Assembly (NCBI RefSeq): GCF_907164965.1
Contig: NZ_CAJRAM010000018.1
Coordinates: 1-35,200, forward strand
Direction of reading: 5' to 3'
From: Coxiella endosymbiont of Ornithodoros maritimus
Lineage (GTDB): Bacteria; Pseudomonadota; Gammaproteobacteria; Coxiellales; Coxiellaceae
DNA: 35,200 bases
This document shows, one piece after another, positions 1 to 9,594 of this stretch (position 1 is the first letter of the stretch; every line of letters starts with the position of its first letter). A program made the position numbers and the translations under genes. The notes under the pieces are model-generated. The model ran no database searches. It was not told where the DNA came from and saw only the letters and a program-made list of their open reading frames with translations.

Positions 1-102
1 TCGATTCTTTGTCTGTCGGTAGGCAGCCTACGCACGGAAACGACAGACATTTTTTCAACTACTTGATATTCCCTCTTTACCTCGCCCCCTTAAGTTGAGC
101 TC

Positions 103-246
103 TAGGCGCCTGCGCGGAAAGGACGTTTAAAAAAACGAAACCTTGATATAAATTTTCCCATTCTAGGTTGTTTTTTCTATGAGACTAATTTCAAAAAAAC
201 TTCGTCGTCGCTGCGGAAGGCGGGGATCCAGCGCACTGCGTGCGCA
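103..246 (+). repeat. ~145-bp dispersed repeat, left copy of an inverted pair
   Basis: Read on the plus strand, this matches the reverse complement of about 4526-4676 almost base for base. The shared core includes the tract around AACCTTGATATAAAT, then GGTTGTTTTTTCTATGAGAC, then CTTCGTCGTCGC, ending in a small GC-rich palindrome (GCGCACTGCGTGCGC). Differences are scattered substitutions and a few 1-bp indels, so the copies are old or under weak constraint. It lies just 3' of sohB. No ORF is supported inside. It could be a miniature inverted-repeat-type element or an intergenic repeat family; edges are approximate. Confidence 0.8.
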
Positions 247-359
247 GCGCGCTTGGACTCCTGCGCGGGATCACGAAGCCCAAAAATTGGAAATGGCCGT
301 GAACTTTTGTAGGCAACGATATGAAATCCTCTCCTAATCCCACAAGCGCAGGGTTAGAG

Positions 360-1367
360 TTAATTCATTAAGCCATTTAAAAGTTGCTGGTAAGCACGAC
401 TGGCGTTGTGGAAAACACGTTCAGCTAAAGGTGGTTTACGTTTATATTGTATCTCGAAGAGGTCGTAATTTTGGCTAGCAGCGAGTAAGTAATCATCACT
501 TGTTTTGAGTTCGTCAACGAGTCTGAGATCGAGTGCTTTCGAAGCATACCAATGCTCACCCGTCGCGATTTGTTCAACGTCCACCTCCTGACGGTGTTCT
601 TTGATAAATGATTTGAAAAGCATATGCGTTTCTTCAACTTCCTCTTTTATTTTTGCGCGGCCTTTTTCAGTATTTTCACCAAAGAGGGTAAGGGTCCGTT
701 TATAATCACCGGCCATGATCTGTTCAAAATCAATATATTTTTTTCGTAAATAACGGTGGAAATTGGGTAGTTGCACGAACACGCCGATCGATCCAACGAT
801 AGCAAAAGGCGCAGCAATGATGCGATCGGCCACACAGGCCATGAGATAACCACCGCTCGCTGCCACTTTATCAATGGCAATCACTAATTTTATATGAGCA
901 TCCTTGATTCGTTGTAATTGAGAGGCGGCCAAACCGTAACCATGCACAACCCCCCCACCGCTTTCCAGCCGAAGCAGCACTTCATCGTCGTGAGTGGCGG
1001 TCGTTAGAAGGGCCGTGATTTCTTCACGCAATGCACAGACTGCGGAGGCCCGAATATCGCCCTGAAAATCAAGGACAAAAATACGTTTTTTCGCTTCGCT
1101 GGTGTTAGGTTTCTTTTTCTTTTTTTTTTGAGATTTTAAAAAACGTTTAAGCTCATATTTACCTTTAATCGCTATTGAAAGCGTACGATGATAGCTTTTG
1201 TATTTGTCATTTAATTTGTGAACATCCAGCTTACCTTTTGCTTTGTTTTTGGTGTGGGCGATTAGGCCAAAGAATAGGCCAAAGAAAATAAAAAGAAGCA
1301 CAGCAATGGCTAGGAGTAAGCTGGTTAATTTTGCTAGAAATAAACCGTAGTTTGCCAGAAAATCCAT
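360..1367 (-). CDS. sohB: SohB-type inner-membrane serine protease (peptidase S49)
   Basis: The 335-residue product has a hydrophobic N-terminal segment (about residues 9-36), a basic linker, then an S49 (ClpP/crotonase-fold) domain. The SohB signature is clear: RLESGGGVVHGYGLAASQLQ, the nucleophile Ser in VAASGGYLMACVADRI, FAIVGSIGV, and the partner Lys in GDYKRTLT. The start at 1367 (MDFLANYGLFLAK) matches the E. coli SohB N-terminus; an in-frame ATG six codons upstream (1385) is possible but lies beyond the family start, and no strong Shine-Dalgarno separates them. Length is close to E. coli SohB (349 aa). The linker contains six consecutive lysines encoded by an A10 tract, a slippage-prone site. 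SohB is a signal-peptide-peptidase-like membrane protease; its substrate here is unknown. It is transcribed alone, away from the permease remnant, and looks intact. Confidence 0.93.
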   Translation of the reverse strand: MDFLANYGLFLAKLTSLLLAIAVLLFIFFGLFFGLIAHTKNKAKGKLDVHKLNDKYKSYHRTLSIAIKGKYELKRFLKSQKKKKKKPNTSEAKKRIFVLDFQGDIRASAVCALREEITALLTTATHDDEVLLRLESGGGVVHGYGLAASQLQRIKDAHIKLVIAIDKVAASGGYLMACVADRIIAAPFAIVGSIGVFVQLPNFHRYLRKKYIDFEQIMAGDYKRTLTLFGENTEKGRAKIKEEVEETHMLFKSFIKEHRQEVDVEQIATGEHWYASKALDLRLVDELKTSDDYLLAASQNYDLFEIQYKRKPPLAERVFHNASRAYQQLLNGLMN

Positions 1368-1617
1368 AAGCAGCCATCTTAACATCGCCCACTACTTGCT
1401 GCAAAGCATTCTCGGTATTTTTGTTTGCTAGTATTCGCTGCGTGAAAAACTACAACTTGATAAACTGGTTATAATTTGACTCAATTAAAGTCATGACTAC
1501 TCATTTTTTCGGTTTCCTTCCATTCCTCCTTCCTGCTGGCCGATAGCAGCTAATCGTAAAGCTTAACTCATTCTGAAATAAAATTTAATTTAAATAAAAC
1601 TAGGAAGGAAGTTATTA

Positions 1618-3183
1618 TGAAACGATCGGTTGGAGCCCTTGCTTTATTATTTGCTGCAATTGGCGGTATTGTGGGGTCGGGTTGGGGGGCTGTTTGCTCC
1701 TTATTTTGCATCCCGTTTGGCTGGGCCTCGGCCATGCTTGCATGGGCTGTGGGCGGGGGCTCATGATGTTGATCGCGCTGACGTTTGCGGAGTTAGGGAG
1801 TAGTTTTTCTTTCATGGGAGGTTCCGTACGTTATCTGCAATTGAGCCATGGACCGTTGGTAGGTTTTACGATGGGCCTGGATTGCCTGGATTTCTTCGAT
1901 CGCTGTGGCGCCGCTCGAAACGCTGGTTTTTCTGCATTACGCTAGTAATTATTTGCCGTGGCTAATGCATAGCATAATGTGGATGGATAGTCTGTTTTAA
2001 CTTTATCGGGGCTGATTGCAGCCTGATTTTTATTGGCGTTTCTTTGTGTAATTAATAGTATCGGGGTGCGTTACCTTACGAAAACCAATGCGATTATTGT
2101 CTGCGCTAAATTGGCGGTCCCTATATTTACGGCAATTGTGCTGCTGTTTTTTTGATTTTCACACCACCAATTTTTCTTCTCATGGGTTTGCTACTCAAGG
2201 AATAAAAGGAATTTTAACGGCTTTGCCTTCAGGGGGAGTGATATTTTCATTTATCGGTTACAGCACCGTTATTCAACTGGCTGGTGAAGCGAAAAATCCC
2301 CAACGCTCCATCCCCAATAGCTATTATTGGCGCGCTTATTATTTGCATTGTTTTGTATATCTTATTGCAAGTTGCTTTTATCGGCGCTTTAAATCCCGCT
2401 TTCGTTACAACATGGCTGGCAAACACTGAGTTTTGAGGATGATACGGGCCCCTCTGCCAGTATTGCCATGACATTAAGAATGCTGTTGGTTTGCTAAATT
2501 ACTTTATTTAGACGCGGCCATTTCTCCATTTGGAACGGCGTTAATTTACACTGCCTCTACCGCTCGATTAGCCTTTGCAGTGAGCGAAGGCGGTTATTTA
2601 CCTTCTTCTTTAAGGAAGTTAAACCGTCTCGGTGTTCCTCATCGAATGATTTTACTTAATTTCGTTATCAGTTTATTTTTGTTTTTACCCTTTCCGACAT
2701 GGCAGCATATGATGAGTTTTTTTGGTATCGTTATTGGTATTCGCTTATGCGGTAGGGCCGTTATCATTAGTTGTATTGCGAAAAACGTTACCTGATCACG
2801 CTCGCCTCTTCCGCTTACCTATGGCCAAGACGATTAGCTTCTTAGCATTTTATATCTGTAATTTAATTGTATATTGGTCAGGCTGGGGTGTGGTTTTCAA
2901 AATGGTAATAGCAATTCTGGTGGGATATGTGTTGTTGGGTACTTATTTGTTATTTAAACACGATAAATCTTTGAATTGGCAATGGCGTCCCTCTTGGTGG
3001 ATGGTCTGTTATATTGCCGGATTAGCACTAATATCATACTATGGTTCGTTTGGCGGGAATCACCTAATTCCCTTTGGTTGGGATTTTATTGTTATTGCAT
3101 CCTTTAGCGCCAGCATTTTTGGACTCGCATTGTATTACGGAGTCGAAGTGCAAAGGGGAGAAATTGGCGTTGCAGTTGTGTAA
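1618..3183 (+). pseudogene. APC-family amino-acid permease, multiply frameshifted
   Basis: Translation starts MKRSVGALALLFAAIGGIVG, a typical first membrane helix of amino acid-polyamine-organocation permeases, and then moves through several frames. Recognisable pieces in order are LMMLIALTFAELGS, LPSGGVIFSFIGYSTVIQ followed by LAGEAKNPQRSIP, STARLAFAVSEGGYLPS, and a last intact stretch (2722-3183) holding the C-terminal helices. Laid end to end they give the roughly 500 residues of a complete permease. At least three frameshifts and several stops lie between them, the first in a G-rich run near 1680. A Shine-Dalgarno (AGGAAGG) precedes the ATG. The pieces resemble aspartate/glutamate-type permeases, but the substrate cannot be assigned. 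No functional carrier can be made. Confidence 0.88.
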
Positions 3184-3259
3184 CAATATTTACTTTCTAA
3201 GATTCTTTTAATTTTATCACGTCATGATGTTTTTCCAACTGGAGTGAAGGGGAGAGGTT

Positions 3260-3477
3260 ATGCCTAAAAGTGAGTTACGAAAATTAGTCATTGAGCATTT
3301 TAAACTTTTTAATGCAAAGATTCTTTTCCATTTTTTTAAGGAAGAGTGTGTCAAAGAATTAGGAGAAGACTCGATTATTTCTTTCCCACCTTTTTAGCAG
3401 AAAAAGGTTTGATCCTTAAAAATTTTTCGGAAGAGTCATTGAATTCGCTAGAGTCGTCGGACAAAAATTTTTATTAA
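3260..3477 (+). pseudogene. small hypothetical ORF with one frameshift, upstream of the F-box/ankyrin gene
   Basis: A good Shine-Dalgarno (GGGGAGAGG) precedes the ATG at 3260. The first frame gives MPKSELRKLVIEHFKLFNAK and runs to TAG at 3397 (45 codons). Shifting frame by one near 3385-3395 continues as FLAEKGLILKNFSEESLNSL to a TAA at 3477, six bases before the ATG of the F-box/ankyrin gene, which lacks its own good Shine-Dalgarno. This suggests a ~72-residue leader gene translationally coupled to, or the original N-terminus of, the downstream gene. No family is recognised. Confidence 0.5.
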
Positions 3478-3483
3478 TTTATA

Positions 3484-4551
3484 ATGAGAACACCCGAAGA
3501 AAAACTTCGTCACGATAGCTGGTTTAGGGATTTGCCACAAGGAATGATGGATTTTACCTCTAGTTATTTAGATGTAAAAAATTCAATTAGCCTTTCTCGT
3601 TGTTCATCCTTCTTTAATATTCATGCAAAAAATTATTTCATTTGGAAAGAGCATTTAGAGGCCATTGGTCTTAAACCGGTGTTAGGTAAGATAAATCTAT
3701 CCGCGATTACCGATTATCAAAAATTATATCGGATGTTGGTAAAAATACCCTATGAAGACAGAATTAAACTTTTTTCATGGGAGGTTTACTGTTTAAGTTG
3801 GGAGCTCTATGCCTTAGAATACGCGATTGAGCAGGAAAAAATAACTAATCAAACTACTAACCGGTGAGGCACAAACGCGCTGCACCATGTTGCACGCAGT
3901 GGGTCAAAAGAAGCAGTGGAATATATCATTGAAACTTTGAATATCGACTTCAGAAGTACGGACAATAAGAACACTAACGCACTGCATAATACCTCGTGGA
4001 GTGGATCAATTGAAGCCATGGCATATATGATTGATATTGTGGAAATTAACCCAAACAGTCTCGGTGGTTACAACACTAACGTTCTGTACTACGCTGTGCT
4101 CAGTGGTTCGATTAAAGCAATGGAGTATGCCATTAAAACGTTGGAGATCGACACAAACAATACAGGGTAATGGCAAAAGTATTCCCCACTATGCTGCACA
4201 GAGTGGGGCGGTAGAGGCCATGAGATATGTAATTTATGTTTTGGGTGTCAATACTAGGGAAATAAATAATAATGGCGGTAATGCATTTCATTGGGCCGTC
4301 AAGAGCGGGTCGATGAAAGCTGTGCGTTTATTCATAAACTCAATCACGATCGTAATCTACAACTCAATATATGTGATTTTAGAGACCGTTCTGCTTTTTG
4401 GTATGTGGATCACTCGAATAACGCCAGCCCAATTAAAAGGATATTTGCAATCCCTTTTAAAGAACTAATGCTCGAAAACGAGCATAGAAGAAATAAAGCC
4501 TTCAGAGAACTGTTTGGTTATGTAAAAATCATTGCGCACGGTGTGCGCTAG
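3484..4551 (+). pseudogene. F-box-like plus ankyrin-repeat protein, effector-like, broken
   Basis: The N-terminal ORF (3484-3867) has an F-box-like pattern around residues 15-59: WFRDLPQGMMDFTSSYLDVK, a Leu/Cys-Ser-Phe-Phe core, then FIWKEHLEAIGL. An in-frame TGA at 3865-3867 interrupts it, and the same frame continues with ankyrin-like repeats of about 34 residues: TNALHHVARSGSKEAVEYII, TNALHNTSWSGSIEAMAYMI, TNVLYYAVLSGSIKAMEYAI, then after a frameshift near 4168 SIPHYAAQSGAVEAMRYVIY and NAFHWAVKSGSMKAVRLFI, and after another near 4335 a helical tail. The intact product would be ~355 residues. F-box plus ankyrin is the architecture of Legionella AnkB-type type IV effectors, which recruit host SCF ubiquitin ligase; an effector role here is inference. 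The last codons and the stop lie inside the right copy of the dispersed repeat, so the original C-terminus may have been replaced. Confidence 0.82.
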
Positions 4552-4676
4552 GTCCCTGCCTTCGCGGCGACGACAAAGTTTTTTTAAAATTAGTCTCATA
4601 GAAAAAAACAACCTACAATGAGAATATTTATATCAAGGTTCCGTTTTTTTAAAGGTCATCCCCACGCAGGTGGGAA
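4526..4676 (-). repeat. ~145-bp dispersed repeat, right copy (inverted)
   Basis: This is the reverse-complement partner of 103-246, including the GCGCACGGTGTGCGC palindrome at its 5' plus-strand edge and the TATATCAAGGTT block. It overlaps the last seven codons and the stop of the ankyrin pseudogene. The two copies bracket about 4.3 kb and could support inversion of the sohB-permease-ankyrin block by recombination. Confidence 0.8.
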
Positions 4677-4750
4677 TCTAGCGCGCTGTACGGTATCCAA
4701 GATGGTTAACTCTTGATAATGGTCCTGTAAAAAAGGTTGCCGAGGTTTGC

Positions 4751-6527
4751 TTAAGAAATGCAGCGGCGGTGGGGGATGTCTGGTTCAGGAATAAGCGCGT
4801 AGATGTCATCAATATAATTTTCATTTAAAGTCAGTAAGAGTGCCGGCAGTTTTGTGACGAGAGCGAGTAAAGTATCGCAATGGTTGGTGGATTTAAAAAT
4901 TAATTCCTTGAGTTTCATTAGTGGCTAAAAATCCAGAGTGAACCAGCTAATTGCAGTGGCACTATTTAATAATATTTTTGAGCCGAGTGGGTAATCTCGC
5001 TAAAGTTCCGTATTCAATTCGAGGCGTGGATAAAAAACTGCTGGTCGTAATAATAAGCGATGCAAAATAGCACCTGTAGACGAAATATTATTTCCTCTGC
5101 CTCATAATAAATGACTAATATGAGTAATGCAGAAGAAAAATTTATCGCAGGCAAAATCGACAGCATAACCGACAAAAGTAGAAAACATCAACATCGCCAA
5201 AACAGAAAGCGGCATAGCCAGGCTAAAGAAAGTTTGTAAAGACATTCCCAAAAATTGAAATTAATTAGTGAATATTTCTAGCGATAATTTCCGCATCGTA
5301 TTAGTCGATGCCAAGCTAATAAGCGCAGCCGTTATTCCGCGAATAGAGGGAATAATATCCCACATGCGGTTGAGTACGAAGGTAATCAGTGGTTAATTTA
5401 ATAATTGGGGAATCGCTTCGGAATTCCATTTATCACTGCTCCTAATAGTAGTAAATATTAATTCTATATCGCTATCGGTGAGTCCTTTTAAAAGCCTTTC
5501 AGTTTTTTCGAGTTGTCGATCGATGAGATAGATTTTTTTTGCGGAATTGGACAAGGCAGGGAACTGACAGCGGTTATTTACCTAGTGTGCAAAAACAGTG
5601 ATTCGAGGTAATGAAGTATTGATTGAGCAGTGAAATAATAAAATCTGGGTTAGAAGCACGAGTATGTTGGAAGCAATAGCTACGCCTTGCATTCTTATTT
5701 CTGGTATTGATTTCATTTCTTCGTATGAGAGCGACGTGATAGGAATGGTAACGGTTAGTGATAACAAAGCTACGCCGACTGTTTTACTCCATTCTTTCCA
5801 TCAATCAGGCAGTTTTGTTTGCTATTTCATAAATTAATCGCGTATTTTTGAAAATGTAATGGATAAAGACGTCCCGGTTAATAAGGTGTAGAAAATAACA
5901 GCAGGGACAGGCCAATGACGCCGCTTTGCAAATTTACCCCAAGCACACCCAGATAAATCGAAGCAACGAAGCCTAAAAGACCGCCTATATCTCCGATACG
6001 CTTTGTGGTTTGTGCGCGGGAATTACTGTTAAGCTGGTTAATAAGCTATTGTAATGTATTGTAATTTACTGTTGTTAAAGTAGAGTCTTCCTTTAACGGG
6101 TTAAGTTAACCCAAGAATTTCATCCAAAACCTTAGACGTATACTCATCCTCAAATTTAAATTCAAATTCTTTTTCGAGACAATGAAGATCATTAGCTGTA
6201 AAGAAGCCAGGAGAGGGAACGAAAACATTATAACCATCAGAGGTGCAATTTTTATAAAATGAAAAATCTTCTAATTGTTTAAAACGATGCAAATAAGCTT
6301 CGTATGCTCGAAGAACTCCTAAACCTAACGAGGAAAGCAAAATAATACAGATCCTGTTTGGAGCACCGATCTCTTGATTATGTTTACCGTACGTCAAATC
6401 CATGAGTGTAAAAATTAAGTGGTCGATTGGATGGAAATTACCCCCCCAAGGATCTCATAAATTCATTGAATGTATAAATCGTTTTACGCGCAATTCCTTT
6501 ATATTCAAATAAAACAGCATAAAACAT
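4751..6527 (-). pseudogene. ~590-codon multi-pass membrane protein, lineage-specific, decayed
   Basis: The reading starts MFYAVLFEYKGIARKTIYTF at 6527 and breaks at a C7 tract (6441-6447), where one base too many shifts the frame. It resumes as NFHPIDHLIFTLMDLTYGKH to a stop at 6101, with a further shift near there. A membrane stretch GLLGFVASIYLGVLGVNLQS follows, one more shift near 5800-5880, and then a single frame from 5767 to 4751. That last run is readable throughout but carries six internal stops (first bases 5584, 5395, 5263, 5104, 5002, 4927). It contains hydrophobic helices (ASNILVLLTQILLFH; SLAMPLSVLAMLMFSTFVGY), a charged amphipathic stretch (IDRQLEKTERLLKGLTDSDI) and a leucine-rich end. 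I do not recognise the family. A soluble N-terminus followed by several hydrophobic segments is common among Legionellales-specific proteins. Treating it as one gene is my inference from the continuous translation. Confidence 0.6.
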
Positions 6528-6724
6528 ATAAAGGGGGCTATGGTGGCATGTACAGTGAACGGGATTCTGCCGCTTCCCGTAATAATCCGACAGTATTCCA
6601 AGAAAGTGGTTAAGCCAAATGCGGAAATGCCCGCATTAAGAGCCGAAAAGCTTATTCATGCTATGGGGCTTCGCGGATTTAAGCAAAGGAAGTTGCTTAA
6701 AGTTTCATTATTGTGGATAGGATT

Positions 6725-7404
6725 TCAATTTAGATATTCGCTAATTGAAGAATAAAGACCAAATAGAACAAAAAGAGGGAGCAATTTAAGAGGCATCATC
6801 CCTCGGGATGAAAGCATGCACGCAGCATCCGATTGATATTGATCTTGACTAATGTTAACCGGCGGACAAATAGTAATTAATAACCCAGCCACTTTTAATA
6901 GAACATTTTCTGGAAATTGAAAAACTGCATTGATTTCCGTGAGAAAGCTACTATTTTTTTAGGAAAAAATGCCAAAACAGATTCAAGAAAACCGCCACCA
7001 ATAAATGTAAGCAATAAGCAAAGCGCGTAAGATAGTTTATCGGCGGTTTCGATGGAGAGGCCTTGATAAGATTCCAAAATAAAAGTCAGTAGAGCGAACC
7101 AGTTTAGAGATTTTGAAGTGCTAAGGAGATAGCGTCGCGTGAAGCTATAAATAAAATTAAAGTCGTAGATAATTTTTCTTGATCATCATTTCTTCGATAG
7201 CTACAAAAAAATCCTCTTGGTACCAAGTGCCATCGATTGCAGAATTGAGCGTATCCGATGAGGGGAATCTGTGTAATCTGTTGCGTCTTATTTCCGTAAA
7301 AGATTGACAACCATCTTCTACCAGTTCCACGGAATAAGTTTCAAGACTTTCCGGTTCCTTTTTCCATAAGCGTAAAAAAATTTCTCAATTTTCTATCCTT
7401 ACTT
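6725..7404 (-). pseudogene. second decayed membrane protein fragment, unknown
   Basis: The minus strand reads LRLWKKEPESLETYSVELVE, then DGTWYQEDFFVAIEEMMIKK. It then shifts to LSTTLILFIASRDAISLALQ, shifts again to LSYALCLLLTFIGGGFLESV, and finally reads MPLKLLPLFVLFGLYSSISE before a stop at 6725. Each segment is coding-like but in a different frame, so there are at least three frameshifts. A soluble acidic N-terminal part is followed by three or four hydrophobic helices, which recalls the pseudogene at 4751-6527; a shared origin is possible but not shown. The 5' end is uncertain: a purine-rich AAAGGAAAG lies before a possible lost start (ATA) near 7404. Confidence 0.45.
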
Positions 7405-7524
7405 TCCTTTTAAAAAGAAGGAGTAAAAGTAGAAAATTTAGGGGGAATTTATGAGGTTGATAACGAAAAGAGATTGCTGTTGAGCAGTAAACTTTCTGCT
7501 TTTTCTTAAATTTTTCTTAGATGC

Positions 7525-8702
7525 TTATGAAATAGAAAGACTTTCAAAAATTTCGGTGCCGTGTTTCTTAGAAACTGGCGACTGCATTCTTAACGAGACT
7601 TCGCAGAGAATACAGGTCGCAACAGGAATGCCGTCATCACAGAAATCATAGGTGCTGGTGTGGACCATAGAGAAATTTTCACCATTGCCAATGAGAAAAT
7701 AACAGGGGGGATTTTATTTGTGAAATGGGCAAAAAGTCGTCATAAGTTAAAATGACATTTTCTTTGCCCAGTTGTTCGCTACCTACTTGTTGGAGGATGG
7801 CCGTTTTATCCTCATCGTTGATGATAGGTATACAGTTGAAATTTTCTTTCAAGGTGATAGTTGCATCGTAAATAGCGGTCCGTTTTTTTATGAGTTCGTT
7901 GATTTCGGGTTTTTAATTTCTTTATTTACAGCACGAATGCTACCATGAATGCTAGCAAGGCTAGGAATGGCATTGTTATCTTTAACAGTATGAAATTGAT
8001 TGATAGTAATAACAAGATTTTCTGAAGATAAATTTAATCTCGCAGAGAGCTGAGTGATTTCATTGATCATATCATCGCCGATATGGATAGGATTGTAAGT
8101 TTCCGAAGAATGATGTCCATAGTCACCTTGGCTTTTAATTTTGATAGCAAATCGACTTATGCCAGCGAACATTGCGCCCGGTCGTAAATCAATTTTGCAC
8201 ACGGCCAACGTAGGGTAATTATGAAAACGAAAGAGATAGCATCTATATTAAAATTTTTTAAGCCACCTTCTTGGATCATTACTTTTTTGATTTTCCCAAT
8301 TTCTTTGGCAGGTTGAAAAATTAGCTTAAATTTTCCGTTTAAATTTTCCTTGTGAATAGCTAATTCTACAGCAATGGTTAAGAGAATGGCGGTATGCCCG
8401 TCATGGCCGCAGGCATGCATGACATTTTTGTACTTCGATTTATGATAAAAAGTATTTGTTTCAGGCAGCGGAAGAGCATCCATGTTGGTATGGAATCCAA
8501 GGGTTTTTCCTGGACCTCTAGTACCTAAAGTCGCAACGACACCGGTTTTCCCGAAGCGTTCGATGGTTTCATAGCCATGGGCACACAAAGTTTTTATCAC
8601 TAAAGCGGCTGTTTTTTTCTTTGAAAGGCACTTCGGGTGATCGTGAATCTCGCGGGGAATCGCTGTTATTTTTGGGACTAACTGCTTGATGGTCTTTTTC
8701 AT
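7525..8702 (-). pseudogene. M20-family amidohydrolase (hippurate hydrolase / N-acyl-amino-acid amidohydrolase type)
   Basis: The N-terminal part (8702 to about 8215) carries the M20D signatures MDALPLPET and NVMHACGHDGHTAILL, the latter holding the metal-binding Cys/His, and then LKLIFQPAKE-like sequence. Near 8210 the frame shifts within what should be a His-Asn-Trp-Pro-type segment and continues as KIDLRPGAMFAGISRFAIKI, SQGDYGHHSSE, NEITQLSARLNLSSENLVIT. Further shifts near 7890 and 7720 lead to LIGNGENFSMVHTSTYDFCD and a stop at 7525. The sum (~392 codons) equals a normal M20D enzyme. A local double shift near 8635-8650 also garbles the usual His-Pro-Glu-Leu N-terminal motif. Members hydrolyse N-acylated amino acids in the cytoplasm. 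With the next gene and the transporter remnants nearby it suggests a lost catabolic group. Confidence 0.88.
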
Positions 8703-8810
8703 TGCGCAGATGCCTAACAGACCCTAATGATTCTGAATTTTTTAACATTCTATCAGATCCAATTTGCAGAAGACACCAATGCTTTGAAAGATAAGACATT
8801 TCTTTGACGG

Positions 8811-9512
8811 CTAAATTTGATTTTTTAATTTTTCCACTCCCAGTAGCAGTCGTTTGATACGCTTTTTAAGCATCCCCTCGCTGACAGGGCTATAGAGATA
8901 CGCCTGAATGCTCGCACCTAATTTAAGAAAAATCGGCGATGCGATTTGTAAAATTTCCGGAATTTCATAATAACGAATGAAGCTGTTTTTAGTTTCATAA
9001 GTATCAATGGGTGCGCTCAACGTTACGGCGGAAGATAATAATCGACGCATGTTTTGCAGAACGGAAAGTCCGACATCATGCAGCGTGACTATTTAATCAC
9101 TGCCTAAATTTGCAAATACACTTGTCGCGGTGACGGAATTGCTAATGCTTCAGTGTATAGAGACGAGTATAAGATCATTCAGCAGCACTTGCTTTGTTCG
9201 CATCTCGTTTAATATTTTAAGGAGCCCGAGATCGTAGTTGTTGAGGTGCCGTCCTTGTTCGATGAAAAACTAACTTCGCTAAAAAGTGGCCTTCCTGTCG
9301 TACTCGGGGCGAGGGCCGGGCAAAAATATCATGTCAAAACCCGCTTCAGCACAAAAACTCAGCATTTCTTTAATTTCGGAATCGATTAATAAAAAAAAAG
9401 AGCTATGAGTTTCGCCAAGAACAGCCTTTTCAATACCCGCCGCTTTTAGCAGTCGATGGATTTACAGGCATTTTCGAGCTCTGGCTGCGCTTCCAATAAT
9501 ATGATTGTCCAT
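8811..9512 (-). pseudogene. unknown ~234-codon gene with five in-frame stops
   Basis: From the ATG at 9512 (MDNHIIGSAARARKCL) the whole 702 bp reads in a single frame to the TAG-free end at 8811, interrupted only by stops with first bases at 9464, 9281, 9272, 9152 and 9095. Coding-like segments include RLLKAAGIEKAVLGETHSSF, IDSEIKEMLSFCAEAGFDMI, LLKILNEMRTKQVLLNDLIL, IVTLHDVGLSVLQNMRRLLS and IRYYEIPEILQIASPIFLKL. The last 79 codons are open. The alternation of hydrophobic strands and charged helices would fit a TIM-barrel-type enzyme, but I cannot name the family. It sits 108 bp upstream of the M20 pseudogene on the same strand, so they were probably co-transcribed. Confidence 0.55.
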
Positions 9513-9594
9513 TTGAATCGCTTCCTACGTAGTTCCTTTTATAAAGTGGCCGGTGGGCCGGTCTTTTGAGGCTGGCACAAAATGAACAACAATA

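Noticed and set aside
6540-6755. 71-aa plus-strand ORF (MVACTVNGILPLPVIIRQYS)
   Set aside because: AAAGGGGG is too close to the ATG, no family fits, and an alternative ATG at 6549 gives only 21 codons; I do not support it as a gene.
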